Assembly (NCBI GenBank): GCA_030247725.1
Contig: JAOTRT010000014.1
Span: 1-64,000 of the forward strand
Direction: 5' to 3'
Length of the DNA: 64,000 nt
DNA from: Candidatus Nitricoxidireducens bremensis
GTDB lineage: Bacteria > Pseudomonadota > Gammaproteobacteria > Burkholderiales > Rhodocyclaceae
Part shown: piece after piece, positions 44,668 through 53,233 of the stretch
How the letters are laid out: each line of letters opens with the position of its first letter
Numbering within the stretch: position 1 is the first letter of the stretch
Translations under genes and position numbers: made by a program
The notes under the pieces: generated by a model
Seen by the model: the letters and a program-made list of their open reading frames with translations, nothing else
What the model was told of the DNA's origin: nothing
The model's database searches: none

Positions 44668-45720
44668 TTATTCGTTGCGGAACAGCGAGCGCGTGCCGAA
44701 CAGGGGCAGGTCGTAGCTGTTGTGGTCGCGGCCTTCGACGTAATCCTTGTGATAGCCGTGGATCAGGTCGACTTCGCCCTTCGATCCGAAGATGAAGGGG
44801 GCGCGCTGGTGCAGTTCGGTGGGCTTCACGTCGAGGATGCGGCTGCGGCCGGTGATGGCGCCGCCGCCCGCCTGTTCCATGATGAAGGCGATGGGATTGG
44901 CCTCGTAGAGCAGGCCGAGACGGCCGCCCTGCTCGCGGGTACGCTCGTCGTGGGGGTAGAGAAAGACGCCGCCGCGGGTGAGCACGCGATAGGCCTCGGC
45001 GATGAGCGAGGCGACCCAGCGCATGCCGAAGTCGCGACCGCGGGGACCGGTCTTGCCGGCCATGCACTCCTGCACGTAGCGGCGCACCGGCGGTTCCCAG
45101 AAGCGCTCGTTGGAGGCGTTGATGGCGAAGGTGGCGGCGTTGTCCGGTACCGTCATGTTGCGGTGGGTCAGCACGAACTCGCCGATCTCGCGGTCGAGCA
45201 TGAAGCCGTTGACGCCGTTGCCGGTGGTCAGCACCAGGCGCGTCGAGGCGCCGTAGAGCACGAAGCCGGCGGCCACCTGCTCGCAGCCGGGCTGCAGGAA
45301 GTCTTCGGTCTTGATGTCCTTCTTGCCGGCCGGGGCCTTCAGCACCGAAAAGATGGTGCCGGTCATGAAGTTAATGTCCAGGTTGCCCGAGCCGTTGAGG
45401 GGGTCGAACACCAGCAGGTATTTGCCGCGCGGATACTTGGCCGGGATGGGGGTGATGCCGTCGCTGGATTCGGAGGCCATGCCGGCCAGGCGGCCGGTCC
45501 AGACATTGGACTTGACGATGAAGTCGCTGGCGGCGCGTTCCAGGTAGATCTGCGGGTCTTCGGCGTCGGCGCCGAGGCAGCCGCGGGAGATCGCATGGCT
45601 GATGGACTTGCTCGCCGTGGCGATGTCGTTGAGGAGGGCCGAAAAATCGCCCGAGGCGCCTTTCACGCGGCGCTGTTCCTCGATGATGAACTGGGTCAGC
45701 GTCGTACGCCCGTCATGCAT
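44668..45720 (-). CDS. fbp: fructose-1,6-bisphosphatase, class I, divergent
   Basis: Dephosphorylates fructose-1,6-bisphosphate (cbbF role). The 350-residue protein follows the class I fold, with LLYEANPIAFIMEQAGGG near the C-terminus. The metal site deviates: the usual DPLDGSSNID reads DPLNGSGNLD at residues 106-115, so the second aspartate is Asn109; the upstream SEE motif is SES (Glu84); and LDVxSND reads LERAASD. Activity may be altered, or another FBPase may do the main work. It is first of the fbp-prk-tkt-gap-pgk set and is preceded by a structured leader and a CbbR-type site. The ATG has AGGAGG upstream. Confidence 0.92.
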   Translation of the reverse strand: MHDGRTTLTQFIIEEQRRVKGASGDFSALLNDIATASKSISHAISRGCLGADAEDPQIYLERAASDFIVKSNVWTGRLAGMASESSDGITPIPAKYPRGKYLLVFDPLNGSGNLDINFMTGTIFSVLKAPAGKKDIKTEDFLQPGCEQVAAGFVLYGASTRLVLTTGNGVNGFMLDREIGEFVLTHRNMTVPDNAATFAINASNERFWEPPVRRYVQECMAGKTGPRGRDFGMRWVASLIAEAYRVLTRGGVFLYPHDERTREQGGRLGLLYEANPIAFIMEQAGGGAITGRSRILDVKPTELHQRAPFIFGSKGEVDLIHGYHKDYVEGRDHNSYDLPLFGTRSLFRNE

Positions 45721-45767
45721 GGTCCGTCCTCCTGTCGTTCTTTTTCCTTATCGCCATCTCCCCCGGG

Positions 45768-45798
45768 AAGAAAATTCCCCGCCCCTTGCGGGGCGGGG
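45768..45798 (-). terminator. terminator-like hairpin in the fbp leader
   Basis: CCCCGCCCC (45777-45785) pairs with GGGGCGGGG (45790-45798); on the minus strand AATTTTCTT follows. It could end the M48 protease transcript, but it lies downstream of the CbbR-type site and predicted fbp start, so it may also act as an attenuator within the fbp leader. Confidence 0.65.
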
Positions 45799-45803
45799 CT
45801 AAA

Positions 45804-45856
45804 TCTGGCAAATCGCCAGAGGGAGTGGAGAAGCTAGGCCCGGGTCGCGAGACCCG
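45804..45856 (-). other. two further hairpins in the fbp leader
   Basis: TCTGGC/GCCAGA (45804-45820 region) and CGGGTC-GCGA-GACCCG (about 45841-45856, a GNRA-type tetraloop) lie between the predicted fbp transcription start and the terminator-like stem, so three hairpins would be consecutive in the leader. Confidence 0.45.
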
Positions 45857-45869
45857 AACCGACGGAAGG

Positions 45870-45925
45870 ACTGTACTCGGCGCCATCCATAAGCGCCATT
45901 CACTTTTTCTTATCATTGGAATAAG
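45870..45925 (-). promoter_or_regulatory. CbbR-type operator and promoter of fbp
   Basis: On the minus strand the 39-base site 45925-45887 reads TTA-N9-TGA-N7-TGA-N7-TTA. It matches the site before cbbY at 27 of 39 bases. A TACAGT -10-like box (45875-45870) begins 12 bases past the site, as in the other two copies, giving a start near 45863 and a leader of about 140 bases. Confidence 0.7.
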
Positions 45926-45974
45926 GGCGGCAGACTGTCGGGGCGGGGCTGCCCCGGATGCCCTTGGGCGCCGG

Positions 45975-47522
45975 CTACTCCGCCAGCTGGGCCGCCGTGA
46001 CCTGGCTGGCGACGCGCATGCCTTCCTTCACGTCGGCCATGGTCCAGGGTAGGGGAATCCGCGCGGCTTCGCCGGGCTGCAGGCTGCCGAGGCGGAAGGA
46101 CTCGCGCCCCCGATGGGAATGGACGGCATCGACGACGACGTTGGCGACGCGCACCGGCGCCTTGTTGCGCACCGTGACGACAAGCTGGCCGGAGGCGCTC
46201 CGTTCGACGGCGGTGGCGAGATAGCGGGAGGGATTGCGCGGCAGATCGAGCCGCGCCAGCGCGACGCCGGCGCTCTTGCCGGTGTCGTCCCGTGCCGTCG
46301 CCGCGGCGCGGAAATGCTCGATGGCGGCGTTCTGCTCGCCGCGGGCCTGGCGGATACGGCCGAGGGCGTAGTGGGCGCCGGCGGTCGGCAGCAGGCTGTT
46401 GGCCTTGTTGAAGTCGGCCACGGCGGCTTCGGTGTCGCCGCGCTTCTGCCTGACCAGGCCGCGGCCGAGGTAGAACTCGTAGAAGTCCGGATTGCGCTTG
46501 ATGGCCTCGTCGTAGTCGCCCTCGGCCTCCTTGGGGCGTCCCAGCATGGCGGCGGCATCGCCGCGCAGGCCGTAGAACAGGGCTTCCCGCGGCTCCAGCT
46601 TGAGGGCGGCATTGGCCAGTTTGAGGGCCTTCTCGGCATCCTTCTTCTTCAGGGCCTTGTCGCCCTCGTCGTAGGCCTTGTAGGCCTCGCGGGTCTTCAG
46701 CAGCGGGGCGATGCGGGCCTGGTACTCCTTCTCGCCGGTGAAGACGCCGCCCTTGAGGGTGGCGGCGAATTCCCGGTTGGCGTCCACGCGTTCCTGGGAG
46801 GGCGGGTGGCTGGCGAACAGGCCTTCGAGCCAGTTGGCCTCCTTGCCGTTGGCAAGCCGGACGAAGGTCTCCTGCAGGCTGACGGCGGCGCGGGGATCGT
46901 AGCCGGCCCGCTGCATGTAGATCATGCCGTAGTGGTCCGCTTCCAGTTCCAGGTCGCGGCCGTATTTGATGCCCAGCAGGCCGGCGCCGATACCGGCCAC
47001 GGCGTCCACGATGCTGCCGTACTGGCGGTCGGCGGCGGCGATGGAAACCACCGCCGCACCGGTCTGCAGCAGCATGTTGTTCTCGACGCCGCGGGCGGCG
47101 TGGCGGCCCGCCGCATGAACGATCTCGTGGCCGATCACCGCCGCCAGTTCCGCCTCGCTCCTCAGCTCGGTCAGCAGGCCGCGGTTGACGGCGATCTTGC
47201 CGCCGGGCATTGCCCAGGCGTTCGGCACCGATTCGTTGAGGACGACGAATTCGTAGGGCAGCTGGTTGCGGTCGCTGACACGGGCCAGCTTCTGGCCCAC
47301 CTCGCGCACGTAGGCGGTGAGCTGGGGATCGACGACGTACTGGCCGCCGCTCTGCTGCTGGCCCGGGATGTAGTTCTGCCGGCCCATGGCGATCTCCTCC
47401 TGTTCGGAGACCAGTTGCAGTTCGCTGCGGCCGGTGACCGGGTTCACGCCGCAGCCGGCGGCAAGGGCGATCAGGGCCGCCAGCAGGGCCAGCAGGCGGA
47501 AACGGAAGCGGTGGCGACTCAT
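45975..47522 (-). CDS. M48 family metalloprotease, TPR lipoprotein
   Basis: A 515-residue outer-membrane or periplasmic protease of the BepA/YfgC type. It has a lipoprotein signal (Cys24 in LAAGC), zinc motif HEIVH at 132-136, a glutamate ligand in ELEADHYGM, and a tetratricopeptide-like region at about 320-430. Relatives degrade misfolded outer-membrane proteins, LptD among them. Its place between cbbO and fbp is unexpected; it starts 76 bases after cbbO, so it is probably cotranscribed with the RuBisCO genes. Confidence 0.88.
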   Translation of the reverse strand: MSRHRFRFRLLALLAALIALAAGCGVNPVTGRSELQLVSEQEEIAMGRQNYIPGQQQSGGQYVVDPQLTAYVREVGQKLARVSDRNQLPYEFVVLNESVPNAWAMPGGKIAVNRGLLTELRSEAELAAVIGHEIVHAAGRHAARGVENNMLLQTGAAVVSIAAADRQYGSIVDAVAGIGAGLLGIKYGRDLELEADHYGMIYMQRAGYDPRAAVSLQETFVRLANGKEANWLEGLFASHPPSQERVDANREFAATLKGGVFTGEKEYQARIAPLLKTREAYKAYDEGDKALKKKDAEKALKLANAALKLEPREALFYGLRGDAAAMLGRPKEAEGDYDEAIKRNPDFYEFYLGRGLVRQKRGDTEAAVADFNKANSLLPTAGAHYALGRIRQARGEQNAAIEHFRAAATARDDTGKSAGVALARLDLPRNPSRYLATAVERSASGQLVVTVRNKAPVRVANVVVDAVHSHRGRESFRLGSLQPGEAARIPLPWTMADVKEGMRVASQVTAAQLAE

Positions 47523-47598
47523 CGGGACCTCGGAGGCAGGGGGCACCAGGGGAGTAACGATTCTAAGGCCGCCGGGTGGACACGGCATGCGCCCGGCG

Positions 47599-49869
47599 TC
47601 AGCGTGTCAGCTGCAGGTAGAGCTGGGGCAGGGTCTGGGGCAGCTGTTCGATGCGGTCGAGGACCCGCCAGCGACTGCCGAAGATGTCGCGCACGTAGTC
47701 GTCGGCCTTGGGGTCCAGGCTCAGGCAGAAGGTGGTGACGCCCTTGGCGGCCAGTTCGTCGACGGCCTTCCTGGCATCGGCGCGCAGGTAGTCGGGGTCG
47801 TCCACGTCGATGTCGGCCGGCTCGCCGTCGGTGAGCAGCAGCAGGATCTTCTTGTCGGCCTGGCGGTGGGCGAGGTAGTGGCCGGCGTGGCGCAGGGCCG
47901 CGCCCATGCGCGTGGACCAGCCCGGCTCGATGGCGGCGAGCCGCGCCTTGACGCTGTCGTCCCAGCGCTCGGCGAAGCCCTTGATGTGCTGGTAGCGCAC
48001 CTCGTGGCGCGTATTGGAACGGAAGCCGGCGATGGCGAAGGGATCGCCGAGGCGCTCGATGGCCCAGGCCAGCAGAGATACCGCTTCCTGCGACAGTTCG
48101 AGGATGGTCTGCGCGCTGCCGGCGGCCTTCTCCTTCAGCGATTCGGAAAGGTCGAGCAGCAGCAGCACCGTGATGTCGCGGCCGTCGGTGCGGTGGCTCA
48201 TGTTGATGCGCGGGTCGGGCGTGCTGCCGCTGCGGAAATCGATCAGCGAGCGCAGGGCGATGTCCAGGTCCAGGTCGGTACCGTCCTCCTGGTAGCGGAT
48301 GCGCACCTTGTCCTGGGGCTTGACCAGGTCGAGCAGGCGCTTGAGGCGCTTGGCCAGGGCGGCGTGCTTCTGCAGCAGGCGGTCGATGGCGGCGGCGTCG
48401 CCGGCGGGATGCAGGGCTTCGTAGAGGCTGACCCAGTCGGGGCGGAAGGTCTGGCTGCGGTGGTCCCACTCGGCGTAGTGGCGCGGCGGCAGGCCCTGCA
48501 GCTCCTCGCCCGGTTCGAGCTTGCGCGGCTCGTCGAAGGCTTCCTCCTCGTCGCCCTCCTCGATGAATTTCCAGAGCTGGCGGTTGTCGTCGCGGTAGTC
48601 GATGACCGTGTCGGCGAAATGCACCTTGGCGTACTGGTCGCTCTGGCGGCGCGTCTTTGCGACGTAGGCCAGGGCGAGGCTGGCGACCGCCGCCGTGCTG
48701 GCCGGGCCGGCGGCGAGCAGGCCATGGAAGCGCCGGACGAACTCCTGCAGCACGGTGTCGGCGTAGCCGTGGTCCGGGTCGAGGAAGGCGCGCGAGAGCA
48801 TGGCCAGACGATGGCGCAGGCAGGATGTGGTCTCCGAGTCGCAGGCGCCTTCCAACGGCTGCGGATGCAGGGCGAGCAGGATGCGCGCCAGGCCGGGATA
48901 TTCCCGCATCAGCAAGGTGTCGATGCGCGCGTCCTCGAAGAATTCGACGGCCATGCGCTGGAAGGGGCTCCAGTTGTCGGCGACCTGGGCCTCGCTCCAG
49001 CGCCGGTGGCCGGCCATGTGGGCGAGCACGGCGCGGTAGCGGTCTAGCCCGGATACGCCGGCGCGGTCCTCGTAGACGTCCGGCACGCGCAGGCCCAGCT
49101 TGTCGTAGTAGGGAACGGGCTGGCGCAGTTCGTGGAAGGCCGTCGAGTAGGGCACGAGCTGGTCGCTGTCGCCCCACAGGGCGCGCAGGGTGAGATCGAG
49201 CTTGCGCTCGACGTCGGCGAACAGGGTGCCGCGACGTTCCCGCTGCAGCACGGCGCGGCTGTCGGCGGTGCCCAGGTCGAAATACTCGGCCTGGCGCTCG
49301 GGATGGCGGCCGTAGTTGCGGATGCCGTAGTCGACCCAGTTCTTCAGGCCCGCCAGGGGCAGCAGGTCGAGCAGCCGCGGCGCCTGGCGGAACAGGCCGG
49401 GTAGCCCGGGGCTGGCGAAGGTGGCGTGGCGGCCGTGGATGGAGCCGGTGGTGCGCGCCATCAGGTCGAGGGCGATGTCCAGGTAGGCCTGCAACTGGTC
49501 CTGGGACTGCAGGCGGCGCGCGACGGCGGCCAGGGTCTGCAACAGGGGGGCGATGGCGGCGCTGTTGGGCGACTTCTGCAGGGCGCGCACGGCCGTCATG
49601 ACGGCCGGCAATGCGGCGGTGCCCACCGTGCCGGCGATCGAGGGCCATTCTTCGAGGAAGGCGAGGATCGGCTCCGGCCCGCGGCCCATCTTGCCGAGGA
49701 AGCGCGCGGCCTCGATGTAGGCGTCCATCTCCGCCTGGGAGAAGCTCGTCAGCGCCTCATAGACGCATTCCTCGAAGACCTCGCCGACCTGGGGGAAACC
49801 GCAGTCCACCGCGATCCAGTAGTCCCGGACCTGCGGATGCTGCATGACGGTCTTGCGGGCGTCGGCCAC
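47599..49869 (-). CDS. cbbO: RuBisCO activation protein CbbO
   Basis: Partner of the AAA+ protein CbbQ in the activase that removes inhibitory sugar phosphates from RuBisCO. The 756-residue protein has a large N-terminal helical region and a C-terminal von Willebrand A domain with the metal-site motif DLSES at about 573-577. The start is GTG at 49869, 13 bases after the cbbQ stop; ATG 49845 is an alternative. Confidence 0.93.
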   Translation of the reverse strand: MADARKTVMQHPQVRDYWIAVDCGFPQVGEVFEECVYEALTSFSQAEMDAYIEAARFLGKMGRGPEPILAFLEEWPSIAGTVGTAALPAVMTAVRALQKSPNSAAIAPLLQTLAAVARRLQSQDQLQAYLDIALDLMARTTGSIHGRHATFASPGLPGLFRQAPRLLDLLPLAGLKNWVDYGIRNYGRHPERQAEYFDLGTADSRAVLQRERRGTLFADVERKLDLTLRALWGDSDQLVPYSTAFHELRQPVPYYDKLGLRVPDVYEDRAGVSGLDRYRAVLAHMAGHRRWSEAQVADNWSPFQRMAVEFFEDARIDTLLMREYPGLARILLALHPQPLEGACDSETTSCLRHRLAMLSRAFLDPDHGYADTVLQEFVRRFHGLLAAGPASTAAVASLALAYVAKTRRQSDQYAKVHFADTVIDYRDDNRQLWKFIEEGDEEEAFDEPRKLEPGEELQGLPPRHYAEWDHRSQTFRPDWVSLYEALHPAGDAAAIDRLLQKHAALAKRLKRLLDLVKPQDKVRIRYQEDGTDLDLDIALRSLIDFRSGSTPDPRINMSHRTDGRDITVLLLLDLSESLKEKAAGSAQTILELSQEAVSLLAWAIERLGDPFAIAGFRSNTRHEVRYQHIKGFAERWDDSVKARLAAIEPGWSTRMGAALRHAGHYLAHRQADKKILLLLTDGEPADIDVDDPDYLRADARKAVDELAAKGVTTFCLSLDPKADDYVRDIFGSRWRVLDRIEQLPQTLPQLYLQLTR

Positions 49870-49882
49870 GGCAGCTGCCCCG

Positions 49883-50686
49883 CTAGACGAAGGCGGCGTC
49901 GATGGCGTGTTCGAGGGTGGCGCGGATGTCGGCGTCGTCAGTGATCGGCCGCGCCATGGCCATGCGGCAGGCGTCGCGGGCGTCGACGCCCTGCCGGATG
50001 AGCTTGGCGGCATAGACCAGCAGGCGCGTCGAAGTGCCTTCGTCGAGGCCGTGGCCCTTGAGGTTGCGCGCCGCGCCGCCGATCTTCACCAGGCGGGCGG
50101 CGGTGCCCTCGGCCAGCCCCGTCTCCCTGGCGATGATGGCGGTCTCCAGTTCGGCCGGCGGGTAGTCGAAGTCGAAGGCCGTGAAGCGCTGCTTGGTGGA
50201 TTGCTTCAAGTCCTTCATCAGGCTCTGGTAGCCGGGGTTGTAGGAGATCACAAGCTGGAAATCGGGGTGGGCCTCGATCAGCTCGCCCTTCTTGTCGATG
50301 GGCAGGGTGCGCCGGTGGTCGGTGAGGGGGTGGATGACGACCGTGGTGTCCTGGCGCGCTTCGACGATCTCGTCGAGATAGCAGATGGCGCCGATGCGCG
50401 CGGCGGTGGTCAGCGGCCCGTCGAGCCAGCGCGTGCCGCCGGCGTCCAGCAGGTAGCGGCCGACGAGGTCGGAGGCCGTCATGTCCTCGTTGCAGGCGAC
50501 GGTGATCAGGGGCTTGCCGAGCTTCCAGGCCATGTATTCGACGAAGCGCGATTTTCCGCAGCCGGTCGGGCCTTTCACCATCACCGGCAGGCGGGCGGCG
50601 TAGGCGGCCTCGTAGAGCGCCACTTCGTTGGCCTGGGGTTGGTAAAAGGGTTCCTCGCGCACGAGGTATTGCTGCTTGTCGGTCAT
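49883..50686 (-). CDS. cbbQ: RuBisCO activase AAA+ subunit CbbQ
   Basis: MoxR-type AAA+ ATPase that works with CbbO to remodel RuBisCO. The 267-residue protein has Walker A GPTGCGKS near residue 40, Walker B CYLDEI and sensor segment [12 protein letters not shown] 50686 has GGAG at good spacing; ATG 50698 would add four residues. It follows cbbM after a 250-base structured spacer. Confidence 0.95.
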   Translation of the reverse strand: MTDKQQYLVREEPFYQPQANEVALYEAAYAARLPVMVKGPTGCGKSRFVEYMAWKLGKPLITVACNEDMTASDLVGRYLLDAGGTRWLDGPLTTAARIGAICYLDEIVEARQDTTVVIHPLTDHRRTLPIDKKGELIEAHPDFQLVISYNPGYQSLMKDLKQSTKQRFTAFDFDYPPAELETAIIARETGLAEGTAARLVKIGGAARNLKGHGLDEGTSTRLLVYAAKLIRQGVDARDACRMAMARPITDDADIRATLEHAIDAAFV

Positions 50687-50836
50687 CACGATCTCCACAA
50701 AGACTCGGGAGTCGGCCCGAAGCAGTCCTGACGCCGGGCCGCCCCAAGGCAGGACGGCACGCCCGCAGAGCGGGCACCCGTTACGACGCTAACACGAAGC
50801 TCCCCGTAACAATCGAGCGCAGCGAGGCAGCACCAC

Positions 50837-50924
50837 GGCCGGCTTTGCACAGCCGGCCGGTTTCGGCGGCGCGGAGCATACTCCGGGAAACCCCGCCTAC
50901 ACCCCCGCCCTAAGAGGGCGGGGC
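50837..50924 (-). repeat. three-hairpin element in the cbbM-cbbQ spacer (copy D)
   Basis: Read on the minus strand: hairpin CCCCGCCCT/AGGGCGGGG (50924-50904, 9 bp, triloop), a linker GTGTAGGCGGGGTTTC, hairpin CGGAG/CTCCG (50886-50873) and hairpin CGGCCGGCT/AGCCGGCCG (50860-50837, 9 bp). The order, linker and loop TGTGCAAA match positions 697-792 of copy A, although stem sequences differ in a compensating way. A fourth hairpin GCCCGC-AGA-GCGGGC lies at 50762-50776. Little else is visible in the 50687-50936 spacer. Confidence 0.7.
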
Positions 50925-50936
50925 CGGGGGTGGGTT

Positions 50937-52316
50937 TTACTTATGGACGCCTAGCTTCTCGCGCCAGCCCGGGAACAGCTTGTCGGCGTCCTTGGGGAAG
51001 GACTCGAAGGCGCGGGCGAATTCCTTGTGCTGCTTGGCCCATTCGATCGGATCGGCACCGGCCTTCCAGCATTCGTAGGCCTGGCGCAGCGACTTGGCGC
51101 CGGCGGCCGGGGAGTCGATGTGGCCGTAGGAGCCGCCGCCGGCGGTGTTGATGACGTTGCCGTGACCCAGGTTCTGGAAGAAGCCGGGCAGGCGCAGGGC
51201 GTTCATGCCGCCGGAGATGATCGGCGTGGTGGCCTTGACGCCGTACCACTTCTGGAAGTAGACCGGGCCCTGGCACTCGTCGCGCTCGATCATGTAGGCG
51301 ATGATCTTGTCGTCGCCTTCGCCTTCCATCTTGCCGTAGCCCATGGTGCCGACGTGGATGCCGGAAGCGCCCTGCAGGCGGCTCATCTTCGCCAGCACGA
51401 AGGCGGTGTAGCCGCGCTTGGAGGAGGGCGAGGTGACGGCGCCGTGGCCGGCGCGGTGGTAGTGCAGGAACTGGTTCGGGTACTGGCGACGGCAGGTGGT
51501 GACCATACCGGGGCCGCCGACGTAGCCGTCCACCAGGAAGGCCAGCTTGTTGGCGTCCGGGCCGAAGGTTTCCAGGGCGAAGTCGGCGCGGGCGCACATC
51601 TCGAAATAGTCGTCGGCGGTGATGTTCATGGAGAACAGCTTGGCCTCGCCGGTTTCGTCCATGGCGCGCTTCATGGCGTCATAGACCAGGGGGATGGTCT
51701 TCTTGACCGGGGCGAAGGTCTGGTTGCCCTGGGGTTCGTCGTTTTTGATGAAGTCGCCGCCGAGCCAGAACTGGTAGGCGGCCTTGGCGAAGGGCTCGGG
51801 ACGCAGGCCGAGCTTGGGCTTGATGATGGTGCCGGAGATGTAGCCGCCGTCCTTGACCGGGCGGCCGAGGATGCGCCACAGGTCCTCGATGTTGTAGGCC
51901 GGGCAATCGAAGTTGCGGATGACTTCGGCGGGCACGTAGAAGTCGATCATCTTGGCGTGCTCGATGTCGCCCATGCCCTGGTTGTTGCCGATGGTCAGCG
52001 TCAGGAAGGAGACCAGCATGAAGCGACCGTCGATGACGTTGCGGTCGAACAGCTCCAGCGGATAGGCGATGCGCATGTCCTCCTTGGCCTCGTCGATGTA
52101 ATAGACGAGGGCGTCGACGCCCTTGGTGAATTCGTCGGTGGTCGACACTTCGACGTTGGTGCCGGTGGAGGATTCGGCGGCGAAGTGGGCGGCGGCTTCC
52201 AGATAGCCGGTGCCGGCCTTGGGCTTCATCTTGTAGGCGCACAGGATGTGCTTGCCGCCCTTGATCAGGTCTTCTTCTTTGAGGTCAAGTGCGGCATAGC
52301 GGTTGGATTGATCCAT
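50937..52316 (-). CDS. cbbM: RuBisCO form II large subunit
   Basis: Fixes CO2 onto ribulose-1,5-bisphosphate. The 459-residue form II enzyme needs no small subunit. Lys166 ([11 protein letters not shown]) and the carbamylated Lys191 followed by Asp193-Glu194 ([14 protein letters not shown]) sit at the same numbers as in the Rhodospirillum rubrum enzyme. It starts 8 bases after AAAGGAG. It has its own CbbR-type site in the short gap after cbbY and leads the cbbM-cbbQ-cbbO unit. Confidence 0.98.
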   Translation of the reverse strand: MDQSNRYAALDLKEEDLIKGGKHILCAYKMKPKAGTGYLEAAAHFAAESSTGTNVEVSTTDEFTKGVDALVYYIDEAKEDMRIAYPLELFDRNVIDGRFMLVSFLTLTIGNNQGMGDIEHAKMIDFYVPAEVIRNFDCPAYNIEDLWRILGRPVKDGGYISGTIIKPKLGLRPEPFAKAAYQFWLGGDFIKNDEPQGNQTFAPVKKTIPLVYDAMKRAMDETGEAKLFSMNITADDYFEMCARADFALETFGPDANKLAFLVDGYVGGPGMVTTCRRQYPNQFLHYHRAGHGAVTSPSSKRGYTAFVLAKMSRLQGASGIHVGTMGYGKMEGEGDDKIIAYMIERDECQGPVYFQKWYGVKATTPIISGGMNALRLPGFFQNLGHGNVINTAGGGSYGHIDSPAAGAKSLRQAYECWKAGADPIEWAKQHKEFARAFESFPKDADKLFPGWREKLGVHK

Positions 52317-52353
52317 CTGTTTCTCCTTTGGTGTCGGACTTTGCGTAGGACGA

Positions 52354-52409
52354 ATGCTAGTAGGGGCGAACCATAAATAACATTCAGAATTAGTGATGGC
52401 GACTATAAG
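52354..52409 (-). promoter_or_regulatory. CbbR-type operator and promoter of cbbM
   Basis: On the minus strand the 39-base site 52409-52371 reads TTA-N9-TCA-N7-TGA-N7-TTA and matches the cbbY site at 26 of 39 bases. It overlaps the last codons and stop of cbbY. TAGCAT (52359-52354) begins 12 bases past the site as a weak -10, predicting a start near 52347. Confidence 0.68.
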
Positions 52410-53109
52410 TCGAGTGCAGGACTTCCAGCTCGGCCAGGCACATGGCGCCCAGGTCCGAAAGCACGGCCACGGCGCCGGAAAAGTCCTGGCCGTGGGTATA
52501 GGCGTTCTCGGTGACCAGCGTTGGGATGCCGGCCGCCATGGCGGCCTTGAGACCGTGGGCGGAGTCCTCGATGGCGAGGCAGTTTTCCGCCGGGATGCCG
52601 AGGCGTTCCAGCACCCAGAGATAGATGTCGGGGGCCGGCTTCTTGGCCGGCACGATGTCGCCGGCGCCGATGACGTCGAACCACTTCTCGGCGTCGTGGG
52701 CGAGGGAATGGCGCAGCAGCGCCGAGATGTTCTCGGGACTGGTGGTGGTGGCGATGGCGAGTTTGATGCCGGACTTGCGCGCCTCGCGGATCAGGCTGGC
52801 GACGCCGGGCCGCAGGGGCAGGGCGCCCGCCTCCACCAGATGCACGTAATGGCTGGTCTTCAGCACGTGGAGCTTGCGCACCAGATGATCGAACTCCGGA
52901 CGGGCGGCCAGTTCCGGGTAGGTCTGGCGGGCGAAGTGGGCCATGCGCTCCTTGCCGCCCATGACGGCCAGCAGCTCGCCGTAGTGCTGGATGTCCCAGT
53001 TCCAGGGCAGGCCGGCCTCCCGGAAGGCGGCATTGAAGGCGACGCGGTGGCCGTCGCGCTCCGTATCGGCCATGGTGCCGTCCACATCGAAGATGAGTGC
53101 TTGCAACAT
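52390..53109 (-). CDS. cbbY: xylulose-1,5-bisphosphate phosphatase CbbY
   Basis: HAD-superfamily phosphatase that destroys xylulose-1,5-bisphosphate, a misfire product that blocks RuBisCO. The 239-residue protein has the nucleophile motif DVDGT with Asp8 and Asp10, the lysine-bearing [10 protein letters not shown] and acidic motif IEDSAHG. The helical cap matches CbbY ([13 protein letters not shown]). ATG 53109 is chosen; 53121 is possible. It lies upstream of cbbM on the same strand, with a CbbR-type site only 24 bases before its start. Confidence 0.92.
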   Translation of the reverse strand: MLQALIFDVDGTMADTERDGHRVAFNAAFREAGLPWNWDIQHYGELLAVMGGKERMAHFARQTYPELAARPEFDHLVRKLHVLKTSHYVHLVEAGALPLRPGVASLIREARKSGIKLAIATTTSPENISALLRHSLAHDAEKWFDVIGAGDIVPAKKPAPDIYLWVLERLGIPAENCLAIEDSAHGLKAAMAAGIPTLVTENAYTHGQDFSGAVAVLSDLGAMCLAELEVLHSTYSRHH

Positions 53110-53116
53110 GGCCGCC

Positions 53117-53172
53117 AGCATAGCCCTGCCCACCCATAAGCGATAGTCACGCTTTCTTATGGCGATGATAAG
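53117..53172. promoter_or_regulatory. CbbR-type operator between cbbY and the GGDEF-EAL/cbbR genes
   Basis: The 39-base site 53134-53172 reads TTA-N9-TAA-N7-TGA-N7-TTA on the minus strand; CCATAAG (53134-53140) and CTTATGG (53156-53162) form an inverted repeat within it. TATGCT (53122-53117) begins 12 bases past the site on the cbbY side, so the cbbY transcript would begin at or next to its start codon. On the other side the site is 61 bases from the GGDEF-EAL start. Confidence 0.7.
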
Positions 53173-53233
53173 ATGGGGAAAAATGGCCGCCCGGACGCTG
53201 GGCCGCCGACAAGGACAGTCAGGAGGAGCGGGG

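Noticed and set aside
45370-45410. Asn109 of FBPase as a sequencing error
   Set aside because: Several neighbouring metal-site residues also differ while the frame is intact, so a single miscall would not explain it; kept as a finding.
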